The notes: a model not told the origin generated them from the letters alone. Positions 44,272-56,586 are shown, counted from the first letter of the stretch. The stretch: 64,000 nt of DNA from Salsuginibacillus kocurii DSM 18087 (GCF_000377705.1 NZ_KB898623.1:712684-776683); one strand, 5' to 3'. Made by a program: numbers and translations.

Positions 44272-44775
44272 TTAGCCGAGAATCCCCGTAGGTAGCATCA
44301 AATTGAAGAAATAACGGAAAACGTAATAAACGACACCAGCTACTACTACAGCAATTACGAGGAATAGGGGTAAATTTCTTTGTGCTGGTTTAGCCAACAC
44401 ATACATTTGTAATACTAAATATATAGTAGTCATGATAAGAAAACCTATTTCTCGTAGTAACAAAAGATAGACGATAATTAATCCCATCGTAGCTAGCACA
44501 GGGATGGCTTGCTCTTTCGAAAAACTAGGAGTGGAATCTTTCTGGCTTGTATTTAACTCTTTTTGTTCCATCTTCTTTAGTTCTCTTCCAGTTTTTAAGC
44601 CTTTGATTAGTAAAGCCGTGCTAAATATGAAAATACCTGCTGAAGCTAATTGCGGAAAAAAATCTGCTCCTATTGCATCTACCGTTAATCGCTGAATATT
44701 CTGACTAGAAAAGTACATAACAATAGACAAAATGATAAAAAATATAGCAGCATAAATATCACTGTTTTGTTTCAA
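44272..44775 (-). CDS. tctB: Tripartite tricarboxylate transporter small permease TctB
   Basis: A 167-residue protein with four membrane segments and a charged cytoplasmic loop (GLKTGRELKKMEQKELNTSQ). It is of the TctB type and lies between the mannonate dehydratase and tctA genes. The start is a TTG at 44775 preceded by AAAGGGGTGAAAGG. The TctB family is poorly conserved in sequence; the assignment rests on topology, length and gene order. Confidence 0.88.
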   Translation of the reverse strand: MKQNSDIYAAIFFIILSIVMYFSSQNIQRLTVDAIGADFFPQLASAGIFIFSTALLIKGLKTGRELKKMEQKELNTSQKDSTPSFSKEQAIPVLATMGLIIVYLLLLREIGFLIMTTIYLVLQMYVLAKPAQRNLPLFLVIAVVVAGVVYYVFRYFFNLMLPTGILG

Positions 44776-44810
44776 CCTTTCACCCCTTTACCACGTTATT
44801 TGCAGCGCTC

Positions 44811-45830
44811 TTACCTTTTACCAACAAATTCAGTCAAAGCGGCTAATAAGGCTTTAATATAACCTATTGAATACCCCCATCCCATGCTTGAAGTACTCCA
44901 GCCGATATTGGAATACTCCCACGCTTTGTTCTGTTCTATATTCTCACCGTCTAAATGGGGGATATGATCAGGATTTAAGCATCCATCATATCCAACTTTA
45001 TACAGTTCCCATAAAATCTTAAACATGTTCATATCTCCCTCATCCAATAACGCTTCCTCAAATGCTCCCGCTGTCGGCAAACTGCCTCTTACATTCCTAA
45101 AGTGAACTAAGAAGATCCTCCCTTTTCTTCCGTACTGATTAATTTCATCCAGTACTAACGAGCTGCCTCCTTCTTCGGCTCTAGTTCCTACACAATAAAC
45201 GTAACCTACATTTTTGTTAGGAAAGGCATCTATAATTCTCCGATAGCCCAACCCGCCGAAAGGGGTATCATGATTAGGTGTATCAGATGGATGCATAGCT
45301 AGTTTAACTTGATGCTCTGTAGCTGCAGGAACCAAATATTTATAAGCCTCACAAAATCTATCCCACCAATATGCAGACTCTTCTAAAGTTGGAGTAGGCT
45401 GTGCAGTTTTTGTAAATCCTAGACTTTCCCCTCGTGCTTCAGCTCCACCTCTTTGGCGGGCTTTATAGTTCGTCGTTAAATGGGGGAACGTATCTTTAGC
45501 AAAACGCTGCCTTACAATAGGGATCTTTGCTTCAGAAAACACTTTTATTGCTTTTACCGAATTCTCCACTTCCTGAAAGGCTTCAGTATCTCCTTCCATA
45601 AACTTTTCGCTAATATTAGGCAGGGTTACTCGATTTATATCAAGCCCCCAGGACTGGAGTTTTCTTTTCATCTTAAGCACTTCATCCAGATCTGGAAATC
45701 CTTCCTCGTTAACCCCCGGAAAAGATTGCCCATTTCCAAAGTCTACATAATCTATACCGATTTGACTCATCTGCTTAAAATCTTGTTCAGTTAATTCAAA
45801 CCTATTTGTAGTAATGGAAATATTCATCAT
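44811..45830 (-). CDS. uxuA: Mannonate dehydratase (UxuA family)
   Basis: A 339-residue TIM-barrel protein with UxuA features. These are the metal-binding residues in KLAMHPSDTPNHDTPFGGLG, VYCVGTRAEEGG, IFLVHFRNVRGS and the C-terminal GCLNPDHIPHLDGE. UxuA dehydrates D-mannonate to 2-keto-3-deoxygluconate. It is shorter than E. coli UxuA (394) but near Bacillus and Thermotoga lengths. No uronate isomerase or kdgK accompanies it in the window, so the true substrate may be a different aldonate. The ribosome site is AAGGGGGAAC. Confidence 0.82.
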   Translation of the reverse strand: MMNISITTNRFELTEQDFKQMSQIGIDYVDFGNGQSFPGVNEEGFPDLDEVLKMKRKLQSWGLDINRVTLPNISEKFMEGDTEAFQEVENSVKAIKVFSEAKIPIVRQRFAKDTFPHLTTNYKARQRGGAEARGESLGFTKTAQPTPTLEESAYWWDRFCEAYKYLVPAATEHQVKLAMHPSDTPNHDTPFGGLGYRRIIDAFPNKNVGYVYCVGTRAEEGGSSLVLDEINQYGRKGRIFLVHFRNVRGSLPTAGAFEEALLDEGDMNMFKILWELYKVGYDGCLNPDHIPHLDGENIEQNKAWEYSNIGWSTSSMGWGYSIGYIKALLAALTEFVGKR

Positions 45831-45887
45831 AACTTGTTCCCCCTTAAACCGTTTTGGTGTTAATTGTTATAAGGGTGATATTTTAAA

Positions 45888-48793
<2,906 letters not shown>

Positions 48794-48830
48794 AAGTACC
48801 CCCTCGTTTATTTTAAATAATAGCCTTTAT

Positions 48831-48844
48831 TGTAAACGCTATCA
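48831..48844. promoter_or_regulatory. Catabolite-responsive element (CcpA cre)
   Basis: TGTAAACGCTATCA matches the cre consensus TGWNANCGNTNWCA at every defined position. It lies just upstream of the IlvD/Edd-type gene, where CcpA would block transcription of the island operon when preferred sugars are present. Confidence 0.75.
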
Positions 48845-48859
48845 TTTTTCGCGAAAATT

Positions 48860-48902
48860 TTGTTCACTATAATAATGGGGCTCTCGTGCTTATAGTGAAC
48901 AA
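48860..48902. promoter_or_regulatory. Perfect 13-bp inverted repeat between the regulator and the operon
   Basis: TTGTTCACTATAA and TTATAGTGAACAA are separated by 17 bp. The following T-run on the plus strand suits a terminator in that direction. For the gntR-type gene on the minus strand it could end transcription or act as an operator for the operon. The sequence does not decide between these. Confidence 0.55.
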
Positions 48903-48952
48903 TTTTTTATCAAACGAATATACCTCTACTGTTCAGGAATATACTTCATTTT

Positions 48953-49663
48953 TTAAATGCGATGCAAATTATTAATAGCTTTATTTTTCACATAGTTAAG
49001 ATGATGGTACATGCTAGCATAAGCTTCTACGGGGTCTCTTTTAACTAAAGCGTCGTAAATATTAATATGATGTTCTAAAGTCACTTTCAAATCTCTATCT
49101 TCAATTGGAATATTGCCTAACATTTGGTCATGGAATTGTTGAAGGGGGTTGATCACTCCTTCAAACAAAGGATTTTTTGCACTATGAGCAATTATTTTAT
49201 GAAATTCCTTATCCTCTTCACTTGAATCTTCCGTAGGCAACTTTTTCATTTTTTCAATCGTTTCTTTTAACCTCTCTAAATCTTCATCTGTTATCTTTTC
49301 TGCAGCTAGAGTCACTAACCCTAGTTCTAATGCAACTCTTATTTCTATAATTGATGATAAATTAGAAGCCGACAAAGCTAACATCATTGCAAATGGTCTA
49401 CTGCCAATTTGTTCAGAAAAAAAAGTGCCATGCCGCGTCTTCCGATTAACGATCCCCATAACTTCTAATGAAGCTAATGCTTCTCGAATGACTGGCCTGC
49501 TGACATTACACATTTTCATGAACTCTTGTTCGGAAGGTAGACGGTCTCCTGGTTTCAACTTCCCTGTCATTAATAAATTAATAATTTCATCTATCACTTG
49601 TTCAGAAAGCGTTTTCCGTTTTAACGATTTCATGTCTATTTCCGTATTATTGTTATCGTCCAT
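48953..49663 (-). CDS. FadR/GntR-family transcriptional regulator
   Basis: A 236-residue regulator started at ATG 49663 (MKSLKRKTLSEQVIDEIINL follows after eleven residues); GGAGG lies upstream. The winged HTH covers about 15-85, including KPGDRLPSEQEFMKMCNVSR then PVIREALASLEVMGIV. The all-helical FCD ligand domain covers about 95-225, with metal/ligand residues in EIRVALELG, EFHKIIAHSAKNPL and LEHHINIYDALVKRD. FCD regulators sense sugar acids or other carboxylates. It is likely the local repressor of the sugar-acid island, reading in the same direction just upstream. Confidence 0.9.
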   Translation of the reverse strand: MDDNNNTEIDMKSLKRKTLSEQVIDEIINLLMTGKLKPGDRLPSEQEFMKMCNVSRPVIREALASLEVMGIVNRKTRHGTFFSEQIGSRPFAMMLALSASNLSSIIEIRVALELGLVTLAAEKITDEDLERLKETIEKMKKLPTEDSSEEDKEFHKIIAHSAKNPLFEGVINPLQQFHDQMLGNIPIEDRDLKVTLEHHINIYDALVKRDPVEAYASMYHHLNYVKNKAINNLHRI

Positions 49664-49718
49664 ATAAGTAAGCCTCCAATATAATTTAATAAACAATTAT
49701 ATTTGTTTTATATTAATA

Positions 49719-49759
49719 TTGTCTGACAAATAAAATATTACATTTAAATTGTAAGACAA
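49719..49759. promoter_or_regulatory. Two FadR/GntR-type operators upstream of the regulator gene
   Basis: TTGTCTGACAA (49719-49729) and TTGTAAGACAA (49749-49759) both fit the FadR-subfamily half-site pattern TNGTNNNACNA. They are 30 bp apart, close to three helical turns, and share flanking ATAAA. Autoregulation of the downstream gene is a likely function. Confidence 0.65.
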
Positions 49760-49942
49760 ATAAATTAATGGGTCAATGCTGATCATTCAAAAATTTCAAA
49801 TAATTTATTTTGTTAATGAGACATGTGCTGCTTAAACCGCACCGGATGGCTTAAAATACGATATAATAAATCACTCGTTAGTTTGAATTAATTTCATAAT
49901 TGAATATAAGATGTGAACATCCGAATCATGAAGGTGACCTTC

Positions 49943-50059
49943 TCTTCAGCCGGACGCTTTCCCGAGGGCTTGTCTTCAGCTAACTTTTTCGATGGGTTTT
50001 ACCCTCGAAAAACTGGATCTTCAGACTGCGCTTGATCCTCTGGGAGTCGCCGCCTTACG
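49943..50059 (-). repeat. Interspersed repeat, copy C
   Basis: Read on minus, it begins AGGCGGCGACTCC and ends with GGAAAGCGTCCGGCTGAAG, matching the ends of copy B (17028-17124). Its middle carries an extra hairpin, TTTTTCGA / TCGAAAAA around GGGTAAAACCCA. It is intergenic between the regulator and the LCP gene. Confidence 0.65.
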
Positions 50060-50186
50060 TTTCAGTCACTTTTGAACTGCCGTATAGTAAGTCAAAAAAT
50101 AAATAGATATCATTCGTTTTATTGCTCATAAAATGTCATTATGAAATTGAATCATTTTCGGTAATTAATATACTTCTTCTAGTGTC

Positions 50187-50316
50187 GTTCAGGCTACCTA
50201 CCGACAAAGGTGGGATGAACGCCCCCCTGCCTAATACCTAGGAGAATAACAGCCTGGTTCACGGCGCGAACCACCTGAAAAAAGTCAACAATAATGACCA
50301 CAGGTACCTTTTATTT
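50187..50316 (+). ncRNA. Candidate structured leader RNA upstream of the LCP gene
   Basis: Several stems can be drawn. GTTCA / TGAAC encloses CCTACC-GACAAA-GGTGGG (50187-50220). GGTTC / GAACC lies at 50256-50272. CCACCTG pairs with CAGGTACC (50271-50308) and is followed by CTTTTATTT, like an intrinsic terminator. The gene begins at 50433 on the same strand. I could not match it to a riboswitch or 6S RNA class. An attenuator or unknown ncRNA is possible. Confidence 0.4.
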
Positions 50317-50432
50317 AAAGAAGTTGTAACGTTTTAGGTATGAAAGCGACAATACAAAAAGAGGCATTGTCTAAGTTTTGTAAGTCGTGTAAAATTAATG
50401 CGTCTGAATATAGGTATAAAGGGGTCCGTCTT

Positions 50433-51443
50433 ATGGACAATAATGAGTCTCGTACGGTCGGAAGGCGTTCTCGCCAGAAGCACAGGCGCTCGCGTCACAT
50501 ATGGCGCTGGTTTGTGATTATCGGACTGACGTCTTTTATAGTGTTGGGAGGAGCCAGTGCTTATATTGTATATCAAATTATGACAGTGACGGCTGATAAT
50601 AATGAGCCGCTTGAGCGCGGGGAGAAATCAGAGATGCGTGAAGAGGCGGTGGACCCTGGCGATGACAGTATTTCGATGCTGTTTTTGGGTGTCGATTCTC
50701 GAGATGGCGATCTATCCGGGCGCACGGATGCGATGATTTTAGCGACATTTAATAAGGAAGATGATTCCGTAAAAATGGTAAGCATTCCACGTGACTCGCT
50801 TGTTCACATTCCTGGGCGGGACAGTCGTGATAAAATTTCACATGCCCACGCGTTTGGCGGAACAGATCTCGCTGTGGAAACGGTCGAGCAATTATTTGAT
50901 ATTCCGGTAGATTATTATACGAAGATGAATTTTACTGCATTTATAGAGATTATAGATACGCTTGGCGGTATTGAAGTCGATTCACCGCTTGCTTTTACGG
51001 AAATGGATAGTGAGGATAATCACGATGCCATTACGATTGAAGAAGGTGAGCAAGTATTAGATGGTGAAGAAGCCCTCGCTTATGCGCGGATGAGAAAGCA
51101 AGATCCAGCCGGCGATATTGGCCGTGGTAACCGCCAGCAAGATATTATTGAAGGTGTGATTGAGCGCGGAACTTCATTTTCTACAATCACACAGTTTGGC
51201 TCGGTGCTCGATAGTATTGACCGACACATGGTTACAAACTTAAGTTTCGGCAATTTGCTTTCGCTGCACAATTATGCCGGCTCAGTCGGTGAGATTGAGC
51301 AGCATACCCTGGATGGAACAGACTTACGTCTGGACTATGGGTATTATTTTGAAATTGACGAAGGGGCTTTACAAGAATTATCGGGAACGTTGCAAAATCA
51401 TTTACAAATGAATGAAGATGTGCAAAATGCAGAAGATGAATAA
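50433..51443 (+). CDS. LytR-CpsA-Psr (LCP) family cell-wall polymer ligase
   Basis: A 336-residue membrane-anchored protein. The start at 50433 (MDNNESRTVGRRSRQKHRRS) is chosen from the ribosome site AAAGGGG; an upstream ATG has none. A basic cytoplasmic head and one membrane segment (about 28-50) precede the LCP domain. The domain's LSGRTDAMILATFNK, SIPRDSLVHIPG, DYYTKMNF and YARMRKQDPAGDIGRGNRQQ contain the conserved Arg/Asp residues binding polyprenyl pyrophosphate. LCP enzymes attach teichoic acids or other polymers to peptidoglycan. A B. subtilis homologue (tagV/yvhJ) also neighbours tagO. Here the sugar-acid island separates it from yvyE. Confidence 0.92.
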   Translation: MDNNESRTVGRRSRQKHRRSRHIWRWFVIIGLTSFIVLGGASAYIVYQIMTVTADNNEPLERGEKSEMREEAVDPGDDSISMLFLGVDSRDGDLSGRTDAMILATFNKEDDSVKMVSIPRDSLVHIPGRDSRDKISHAHAFGGTDLAVETVEQLFDIPVDYYTKMNFTAFIEIIDTLGGIEVDSPLAFTEMDSEDNHDAITIEEGEQVLDGEEALAYARMRKQDPAGDIGRGNRQQDIIEGVIERGTSFSTITQFGSVLDSIDRHMVTNLSFGNLLSLHNYAGSVGEIEQHTLDGTDLRLDYGYYFEIDEGALQELSGTLQNHLQMNEDVQNAEDE

Positions 51444-51465
51444 ACGTATTTTGAAGGTAATAATG

Positions 51466-51494
51466 AAGGGGCTGTCCCAAAAAAGCAGCCCCTT
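51466..51494 (+). terminator. Terminator after the LCP gene
   Basis: The 9-bp stem AAGGGGCTG / CAGCCCCTT with an 11-base loop runs into TTTTC on the plus strand. The rest of the gap to the tagO terminator (51495-51873) shows no gene. Confidence 0.85.
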
Positions 51495-51874
51495 TTCTAA
51501 TCCTCATATGAAAGCTACGTGATTCCGTATGCATCGCTGACATAAGTGCAAATACAGGAGGGGAAACATGCGAAGCTGCACTCATGAGCCGGGAACCTTA
51601 TAATGAGAAAGAGTTGAGGAGGCGAGCAAGTGAGTCTCTTGGCCACGAACTAGGCGTAAAATGCATGTAAATAGCAACTCTTAATGAGCGGCTGGAGATC
51701 GAGTGCGTTTTGTCAAATTAGAGGAATAAGATCACCATTCGATAATAAAAAGGCCATAATTGAATAATAAGCGGAATCAATGTCCGTGAAGAAGCGCTCA
51801 ATGAACAGCAATCCATACGTCGCACCTGGCTCCGCCAGCCCGCTCCGCACCACACATATTTACCGAAAGCAAAA

Positions 51875-51905
51875 AGGAGCTGTTCCTTGTCTTGGAACAG
51901 CTCCT
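51875..51905 (-). terminator. Terminator after tagO
   Basis: The 12-bp stem AGGAGCTGTTCC / GGAACAGCTCCT with a 7-base loop is followed on the minus strand by TTTTTGC. It lies 15 bp after the tagO stop. Confidence 0.87.
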
Positions 51906-51919
51906 CTTCTTATACGAGT

Positions 51920-52978
51920 TTACGGAACACGCCGTGTATTATTTAAGCGGCGCATGAAGTTGCTGACAGGACGAAATTGGTCGTTCACAAGGCCAATTCG
52001 TTCTGCTAATAGCTCAATCATTACGAGTAATCCCGTCATAATGAATAGAGCTACCCATAGTGTTGATAAGGTGAACATGACCGCTGCCAGACCGAAAAAG
52101 CCACTCATTGCATAAATTAATAATACGGTTTGGCGATGGCTGTAGCCTGCCCGGAGTAAACAGTGATGCATGTGTGATTTGTCCGGCGCAGAGAGCGGTT
52201 GTCTGTTTACAATTCGGCGGATAATTGCATAGAACGTATCCGAGATCGGCACAGCAAGTACAATAACTGGAACAACTAACGAGAATAAGGTTACGTTTTT
52301 AAACCCTAAGAGAGAGATGACGGCTATCATAAAGCCGAGAAACATGGAACCGGTGTCTCCCATAAATATTTTCGCTGGGTTAAAGTTATGCACAAGAAAG
52401 CCGAGCGTACTTCCTAATAGGATTAATGCGAGTCCTGCGATATATATATTACCCTGTAAGGCTGCCAGTATAGATATGGTAAGCAGGACAATTGATGATA
52501 CACCTGCCGCCAAGCCGTCCAGTCCATCAATCAAATTAATTGCATTCGTAATTCCGATAATCCACAATAGCGTCAGCGGAATGGATAAAATGCCGAGCTG
52601 GAGCTGAGCATCAAAAGGCAAGTTGATAAAATCAATCTGCACACCGCCAATGATCACAACTGCTGCTGCAGCTATTTGACCAAACAGCTTTAACTTAGCC
52701 GATAATTCGGTTAAATCATCAAGGAAGCCGGTTAAAATAATGATGGAAGCCCCGATCAAAATGGGCCACATGTACGGACTGTCCGGCTGAAGGATGGCGT
52801 AACCGATCAGAAAGCTAAGGTAAATGGCTAGGCCGCCGAGGCGCGCCATTACTTTTTGATGGACTTTTCGATTGTTGGGCTGGTCAGTTGCACCAATTTT
52901 TATGGCGAATTTTTTAACGACTGGAGTTAATACTAAAGATGCAATAAAACATACGACAAGCGTCAATATAAGCAACAT
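51920..52978 (-). CDS. tagO: Undecaprenyl-phosphate GlcNAc/MurNAc-type phosphotransferase TagO (MraY/WecA family)
   Basis: A 352-residue polytopic protein with about eleven membrane segments. It has the MraY-family motifs DQPNNRKVHQKVMARLGGLA, LDDLTELSAK, NAINLIDGLDGLAAGVSSIV and the cytosolic DKSHMHHCLLRAGYSHRQT. TagO-type enzymes transfer N-acetylglucosamine phosphate to undecaprenyl phosphate, the first step for wall teichoic acid and other wall polymers. It is next to an LCP gene, as in B. subtilis, and close to the S-layer polymer locus. The gap 52979-53421 upstream has no recognised gene; it is AT-rich. Confidence 0.93.
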   Translation of the reverse strand: MLLILTLVVCFIASLVLTPVVKKFAIKIGATDQPNNRKVHQKVMARLGGLAIYLSFLIGYAILQPDSPYMWPILIGASIIILTGFLDDLTELSAKLKLFGQIAAAAVVIIGGVQIDFINLPFDAQLQLGILSIPLTLLWIIGITNAINLIDGLDGLAAGVSSIVLLTISILAALQGNIYIAGLALILLGSTLGFLVHNFNPAKIFMGDTGSMFLGFMIAVISLLGFKNVTLFSLVVPVIVLAVPISDTFYAIIRRIVNRQPLSAPDKSHMHHCLLRAGYSHRQTVLLIYAMSGFFGLAAVMFTLSTLWVALFIMTGLLVMIELLAERIGLVNDQFRPVSNFMRRLNNTRRVP

Positions 52979-53421
52979 TGACCCTCCTTCAATGATACAG
53001 GAACCATTAGCGTATTTTTGGTTTCCTTTAGTCTGGTGCGTAGGTATAGGCGAATATAAATGAAAAGATGACCGCTGGTAGCTGCTCCCTGTAACGGCTG
53101 GGCAAAAATGTTGCCATATGCAGCTGAAACTGTGTGCAAAGACGCGATCTTAGAAAGTTACCAAGCCTACGTATAAAGAATAAACTATCTGGTTAAAACA
53201 GATAAAGGTAAGTTCTAATTTGGTTTCTTTTTTTGAGTTCTCGTGCATTCAACACCAAAAATTATAGCATATCCTTTATGACAAATATATTTCTTTTTCG
53301 TGAATTATAATAGATTCTACATTTTTACATAAAATACTGAGCATGTGGCTAAGCTTTTTCACATATATAAAGCCCGTGTGGTGCTTCTCTTAAAATAGTA
53401 TCCAAAAACAGAAGCTTCATA

Positions 53422-53460
53422 AAAAAGGAACCTACCTGCGCTAGCAATAGGTTCCTTTTT
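53422..53460. terminator. Bidirectional terminator after csaB
   Basis: A 13-bp perfect stem AAAAAGGAACCTA / TAGGTTCCTTTTT with a 13-base loop and built-in A/T tails. It ends the csaB operon on minus. Confidence 0.88.
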
Positions 53461-53481
53461 CATAGGTTAAACTTATATGCG

Positions 53482-54555
53482 TTATTTTGTAAAGACGTCG
53501 ATTGCCTTTTTACTCGTCTGGTCTACTTCCTGCTGCGCTTGTTCTACATAACGCTCCAGTTTTTCTTTATATACAGTCTTCTCTTTAACAAAATGATCCA
53601 CTGTTGTTATGAGTTCATCTGCTTCCAGCTTATCTTCTACGTGTCCTAACAATGGCTGTTCAGCCATATCGATAAAGGCATCAATTTTTGGGTCATACGA
53701 TAAAGCAAGAAATGGAGTACGTCCAATAGCCGCAAAAATTAAAGCATGCAGTCGCATTCCGATTAAAAATGCAGAGCGAGCGATGAACCCGATTTTTTCT
53801 TCAATTCCTAGAGTACTAGGAACGATTACTGCTTCCTCTTCCATTTTCGCTTGTACCAGAGCGCTTGCCTCTTCATCTTCACCAGTATGCATTGGTAAAA
53901 AAGCAATCTGATAACCGCGCCGGGCTTCATGGTCTAGAAGGGCAGATAGTGCATCTTGATACGAGGTTGACGAATCCCAAGGACGTACGGAAACCGCCAA
54001 GATTGGTTTGTCAAATTCCTGTTCATCCAGCCATGGGCAGCTCTGGCTCGTGCCATCCAATGCTAGCACCGGGTCCGGGACAACCTCAATGGGCTTATTC
54101 ACACCCAACTCTTTTATAAACTGGTGAGATCCTTCATCTCTTACCGTGAGCAACGCCGAGCGTTTTAATGCATGCGCCGCTGTCCTGCGGGCCCACTTCC
54201 GTTCAATCGGGCCTATCCCTTGCGCATAGACGACATACGGCTTGCGAAAGAAGCGGGCAAAATTCATGATGGCTGTATAATATACAACGCTCCGCGGCCC
54301 GGTTTTATCTTGGAGCAGGCTGCCGCCTCCACTGATCACTCCATCAGCGCGGCGAATGGCTCGTATAATCTCTTTTCCACTCCAGCGGTTCACGGCATGA
54401 ACGCCATGTGTTTGTTTCGTTTCTTCTGGATCATTGGATAATACTGTGATTTCAATATCCTGCTTTTCTTTTCTCAGGGAAGCAATGACTGCTTTTAAAA
54501 TCGCTTCATCTCCCACGTTTTGAAAACCAAAAAAACCAGATAGAACGACGTGCAT
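53482..54555 (-). CDS. csaB: Polysaccharide pyruvyl transferase CsaB
   Basis: A 357-residue protein starting MHVVLSGFFGFQNVGDEAIL. ATG 54555 lies one base after the stop of the upstream gene, and AAGGTGG lies inside that gene's end, so translation is coupled. The GFFGFQNVGDEA start, GGGSLLQDKTG and AQGIGPIERKWAR are diagnostic of CsaB. It adds pyruvate ketal to the secondary wall polymer, creating the anchor for SLH-domain proteins such as the one at 8326-9393. It is the last gene of a four-gene operon. Confidence 0.95.
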   Translation of the reverse strand: MHVVLSGFFGFQNVGDEAILKAVIASLRKEKQDIEITVLSNDPEETKQTHGVHAVNRWSGKEIIRAIRRADGVISGGGSLLQDKTGPRSVVYYTAIMNFARFFRKPYVVYAQGIGPIERKWARRTAAHALKRSALLTVRDEGSHQFIKELGVNKPIEVVPDPVLALDGTSQSCPWLDEQEFDKPILAVSVRPWDSSTSYQDALSALLDHEARRGYQIAFLPMHTGEDEEASALVQAKMEEEAVIVPSTLGIEEKIGFIARSAFLIGMRLHALIFAAIGRTPFLALSYDPKIDAFIDMAEQPLLGHVEDKLEADELITTVDHFVKEKTVYKEKLERYVEQAQQEVDQTSKKAIDVFTK

Positions 54556-54556
54556 C

Positions 54557-56542
54557 TTAAAACCACCTTTTTTTAATCCATGGACATACACTGTACCTGA
54601 TCAAGCGGTAGATGCCGATAAAGACCATTCCAACACCCAATCCGATGACTAACCCGTAAAACATACGAAGGCCGGAAATAATCAATGGCGTGTGTAAATG
54701 CGTAAACGTTCCGACCATTGAAGCAAACCCGAGCAATCCAAAGACAAGAAAGAACGGGGCCAGCCAATCTTTTTTCATCATCATATAAAGACCAAGCGTA
54801 AAGAAAGGCATCCCGATTAAAAACTCAGTCGTCCGCGGACGAACGTAGAGAATAGTTTCAAGTCCCTGGCGAATTTCTGCTTCATACGGGAGAACTACAC
54901 CTTCATTGCCAGTACGCATCAAATAAAAGAATAAGAGGCCGCCAGCGATACCCAACAATACTAAGTGCCAGTACCGTACTTGAAGCCGAAGCAGCCACAA
55001 CACACGGTGGCGGAAAATGTAGAGCCCACCAACAGCAAATGGAAGTCCGGCCAGTACTTTCACTCCGGTGAATTGGTCGGTGTGTACGATAAATTCATGT
55101 CCATACAACATATGAATAATGAGCCATGCTCCTAGCAGCGTAATGGCTGCCGAGCGGATATACACTAAGAATAAATGCTTCCAAGATTGAACTTCACGTA
55201 CGGATAACACTGCATAGATGGCCGCCACTACACCAGCTAACAGCGCAAATCCTTTCAATAGCAGGTCCATTCCTGTTACGGCATAGGCTGCTGCGATAAG
55301 CGCAAGTCCAGCCATACCTGCCCACTTTATGCGCGGAAATGTATCATGCAGCAAAAGACCGCTCAATACAATTGTCCCTAAGATCGTCAAAGCTTTTAAC
55401 CAAGTAGGCTGGTGAAGTTCAGCAAATGTTCCGGCTCCAATATCTTCACCGCCGCTGAACGAGGCTGGCATGTCTGTATGGATCATTTCAGCCAGAGCCG
55501 TCGTATCTTCCAGCCCCTGCTGAGCCTCTTGTGGGGTATAGTACGTTTCGCTGAAATCATTTCTATCAATGAGTGGGTTTACATGGAAATAACGAATATT
55601 GCGTTCTTTTGCTGCCCGTGTCAGTACAGTAGCATGCTCCGCCAGTTCATTACCGCCATCTTTACCAATCGTGCGACTGATCGAGCGAATGACTCGATCA
55701 TCCATATCTTGCGAACGAATCATATAGCTCAGGCCATTCTGATCCGAAAATTCAATCGGCATGAAATGATAACCCATATCTCTCAAATTCTCAGCAAACA
55801 CACGCATCCCTTCAAGCTCTCCACCATATCCTGGTACTTCTGACCCTAAAAACATGACTTGTTGCGCGTCATATTCTGTCATCCGTTCCAATTCGCCGTA
55901 CATATAATGCGTAGGATCTTCAACATAATGTAGATCGTCTGATGGACGAGGCAACGGCTTAAAGCCGTGATCAGCCAGCTGTTCAATTCGCTCCCAGTCG
56001 TAGCCGATCGGCATCGAAAGCAGCCGCTCAGCATAAGGCAAATAATAAAACTCTTGATCTTCCCTCGAAAAAGAAGTTACTGAAAAGCTGTCATCCTCAT
56101 CGATGAACGTTGTTTCTGCCTCTTCTACAAATTGTTCCAAGTGAAAATTAAAAGCTGTCTCTACTTGCTCTAACAGCTCATGTTCTGGTTCATGGATTTT
56201 TAAAAATAAACCAGGATGTTCTGGCAGTTCTTCTTCCTCCATGCCATAATCTGCCACTAAGTCCACTTCATCAATTTCATCTATAATATCCTTATCTTCC
56301 AAATCACTTAGCGTCAATGATTCGACCGCGACTGAGCGGACGCCCGATGCTCTTAATTCATCTAGAATATCCTCTTCATCCTGAAAAGACTGAAGCGCAT
56401 CAGCCATGTCTTCGATTTGTTCATCGGGGACACCTATTTCATAATACGGGTTTGCTTCTTCAGTCTGCACCCGGTCCCACGTCGCCGGCAAAGCAAGTAG
56501 GACAATTAGTACCAGCAGACCCCAGCTGATTTTTTTAAACAT
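54557..56542 (-). CDS. DUF5693 multi-pass membrane protein
   Basis: A 661-residue protein. One N-terminal membrane segment is followed by a large extracytoplasmic domain (about 30-370) with a TIM-barrel-like or hydrolase-like appearance (RASGVRSVAVESLTLSDLED, MFLGSEVPGYGG). About nine membrane segments follow to the end. It corresponds to the DUF5693 proteins that sit beside csaB in many Bacillaceae. The function is unknown. Operon position points to synthesis, polymerisation or transfer of the pyruvylated wall polymer. The acidic external domain suits a saline habitat. Confidence 0.85.
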   Translation of the reverse strand: MFKKISWGLLVLIVLLALPATWDRVQTEEANPYYEIGVPDEQIEDMADALQSFQDEEDILDELRASGVRSVAVESLTLSDLEDKDIIDEIDEVDLVADYGMEEEELPEHPGLFLKIHEPEHELLEQVETAFNFHLEQFVEEAETTFIDEDDSFSVTSFSREDQEFYYLPYAERLLSMPIGYDWERIEQLADHGFKPLPRPSDDLHYVEDPTHYMYGELERMTEYDAQQVMFLGSEVPGYGGELEGMRVFAENLRDMGYHFMPIEFSDQNGLSYMIRSQDMDDRVIRSISRTIGKDGGNELAEHATVLTRAAKERNIRYFHVNPLIDRNDFSETYYTPQEAQQGLEDTTALAEMIHTDMPASFSGGEDIGAGTFAELHQPTWLKALTILGTIVLSGLLLHDTFPRIKWAGMAGLALIAAAYAVTGMDLLLKGFALLAGVVAAIYAVLSVREVQSWKHLFLVYIRSAAITLLGAWLIIHMLYGHEFIVHTDQFTGVKVLAGLPFAVGGLYIFRHRVLWLLRLQVRYWHLVLLGIAGGLLFFYLMRTGNEGVVLPYEAEIRQGLETILYVRPRTTEFLIGMPFFTLGLYMMMKKDWLAPFFLVFGLLGFASMVGTFTHLHTPLIISGLRMFYGLVIGLGVGMVFIGIYRLIRYSVCPWIKKRWF

Positions 56543-56586
56543 TGATGTTTCATCTCTCCTTATTCAGGCACGGAACCTTCACACAT

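Noticed and set aside
50187-50316. 6S RNA or a known riboswitch
   Set aside because: The conserved core sequences of the classes I can recall are not present, and 6S RNA lies in a different context in Bacillus.
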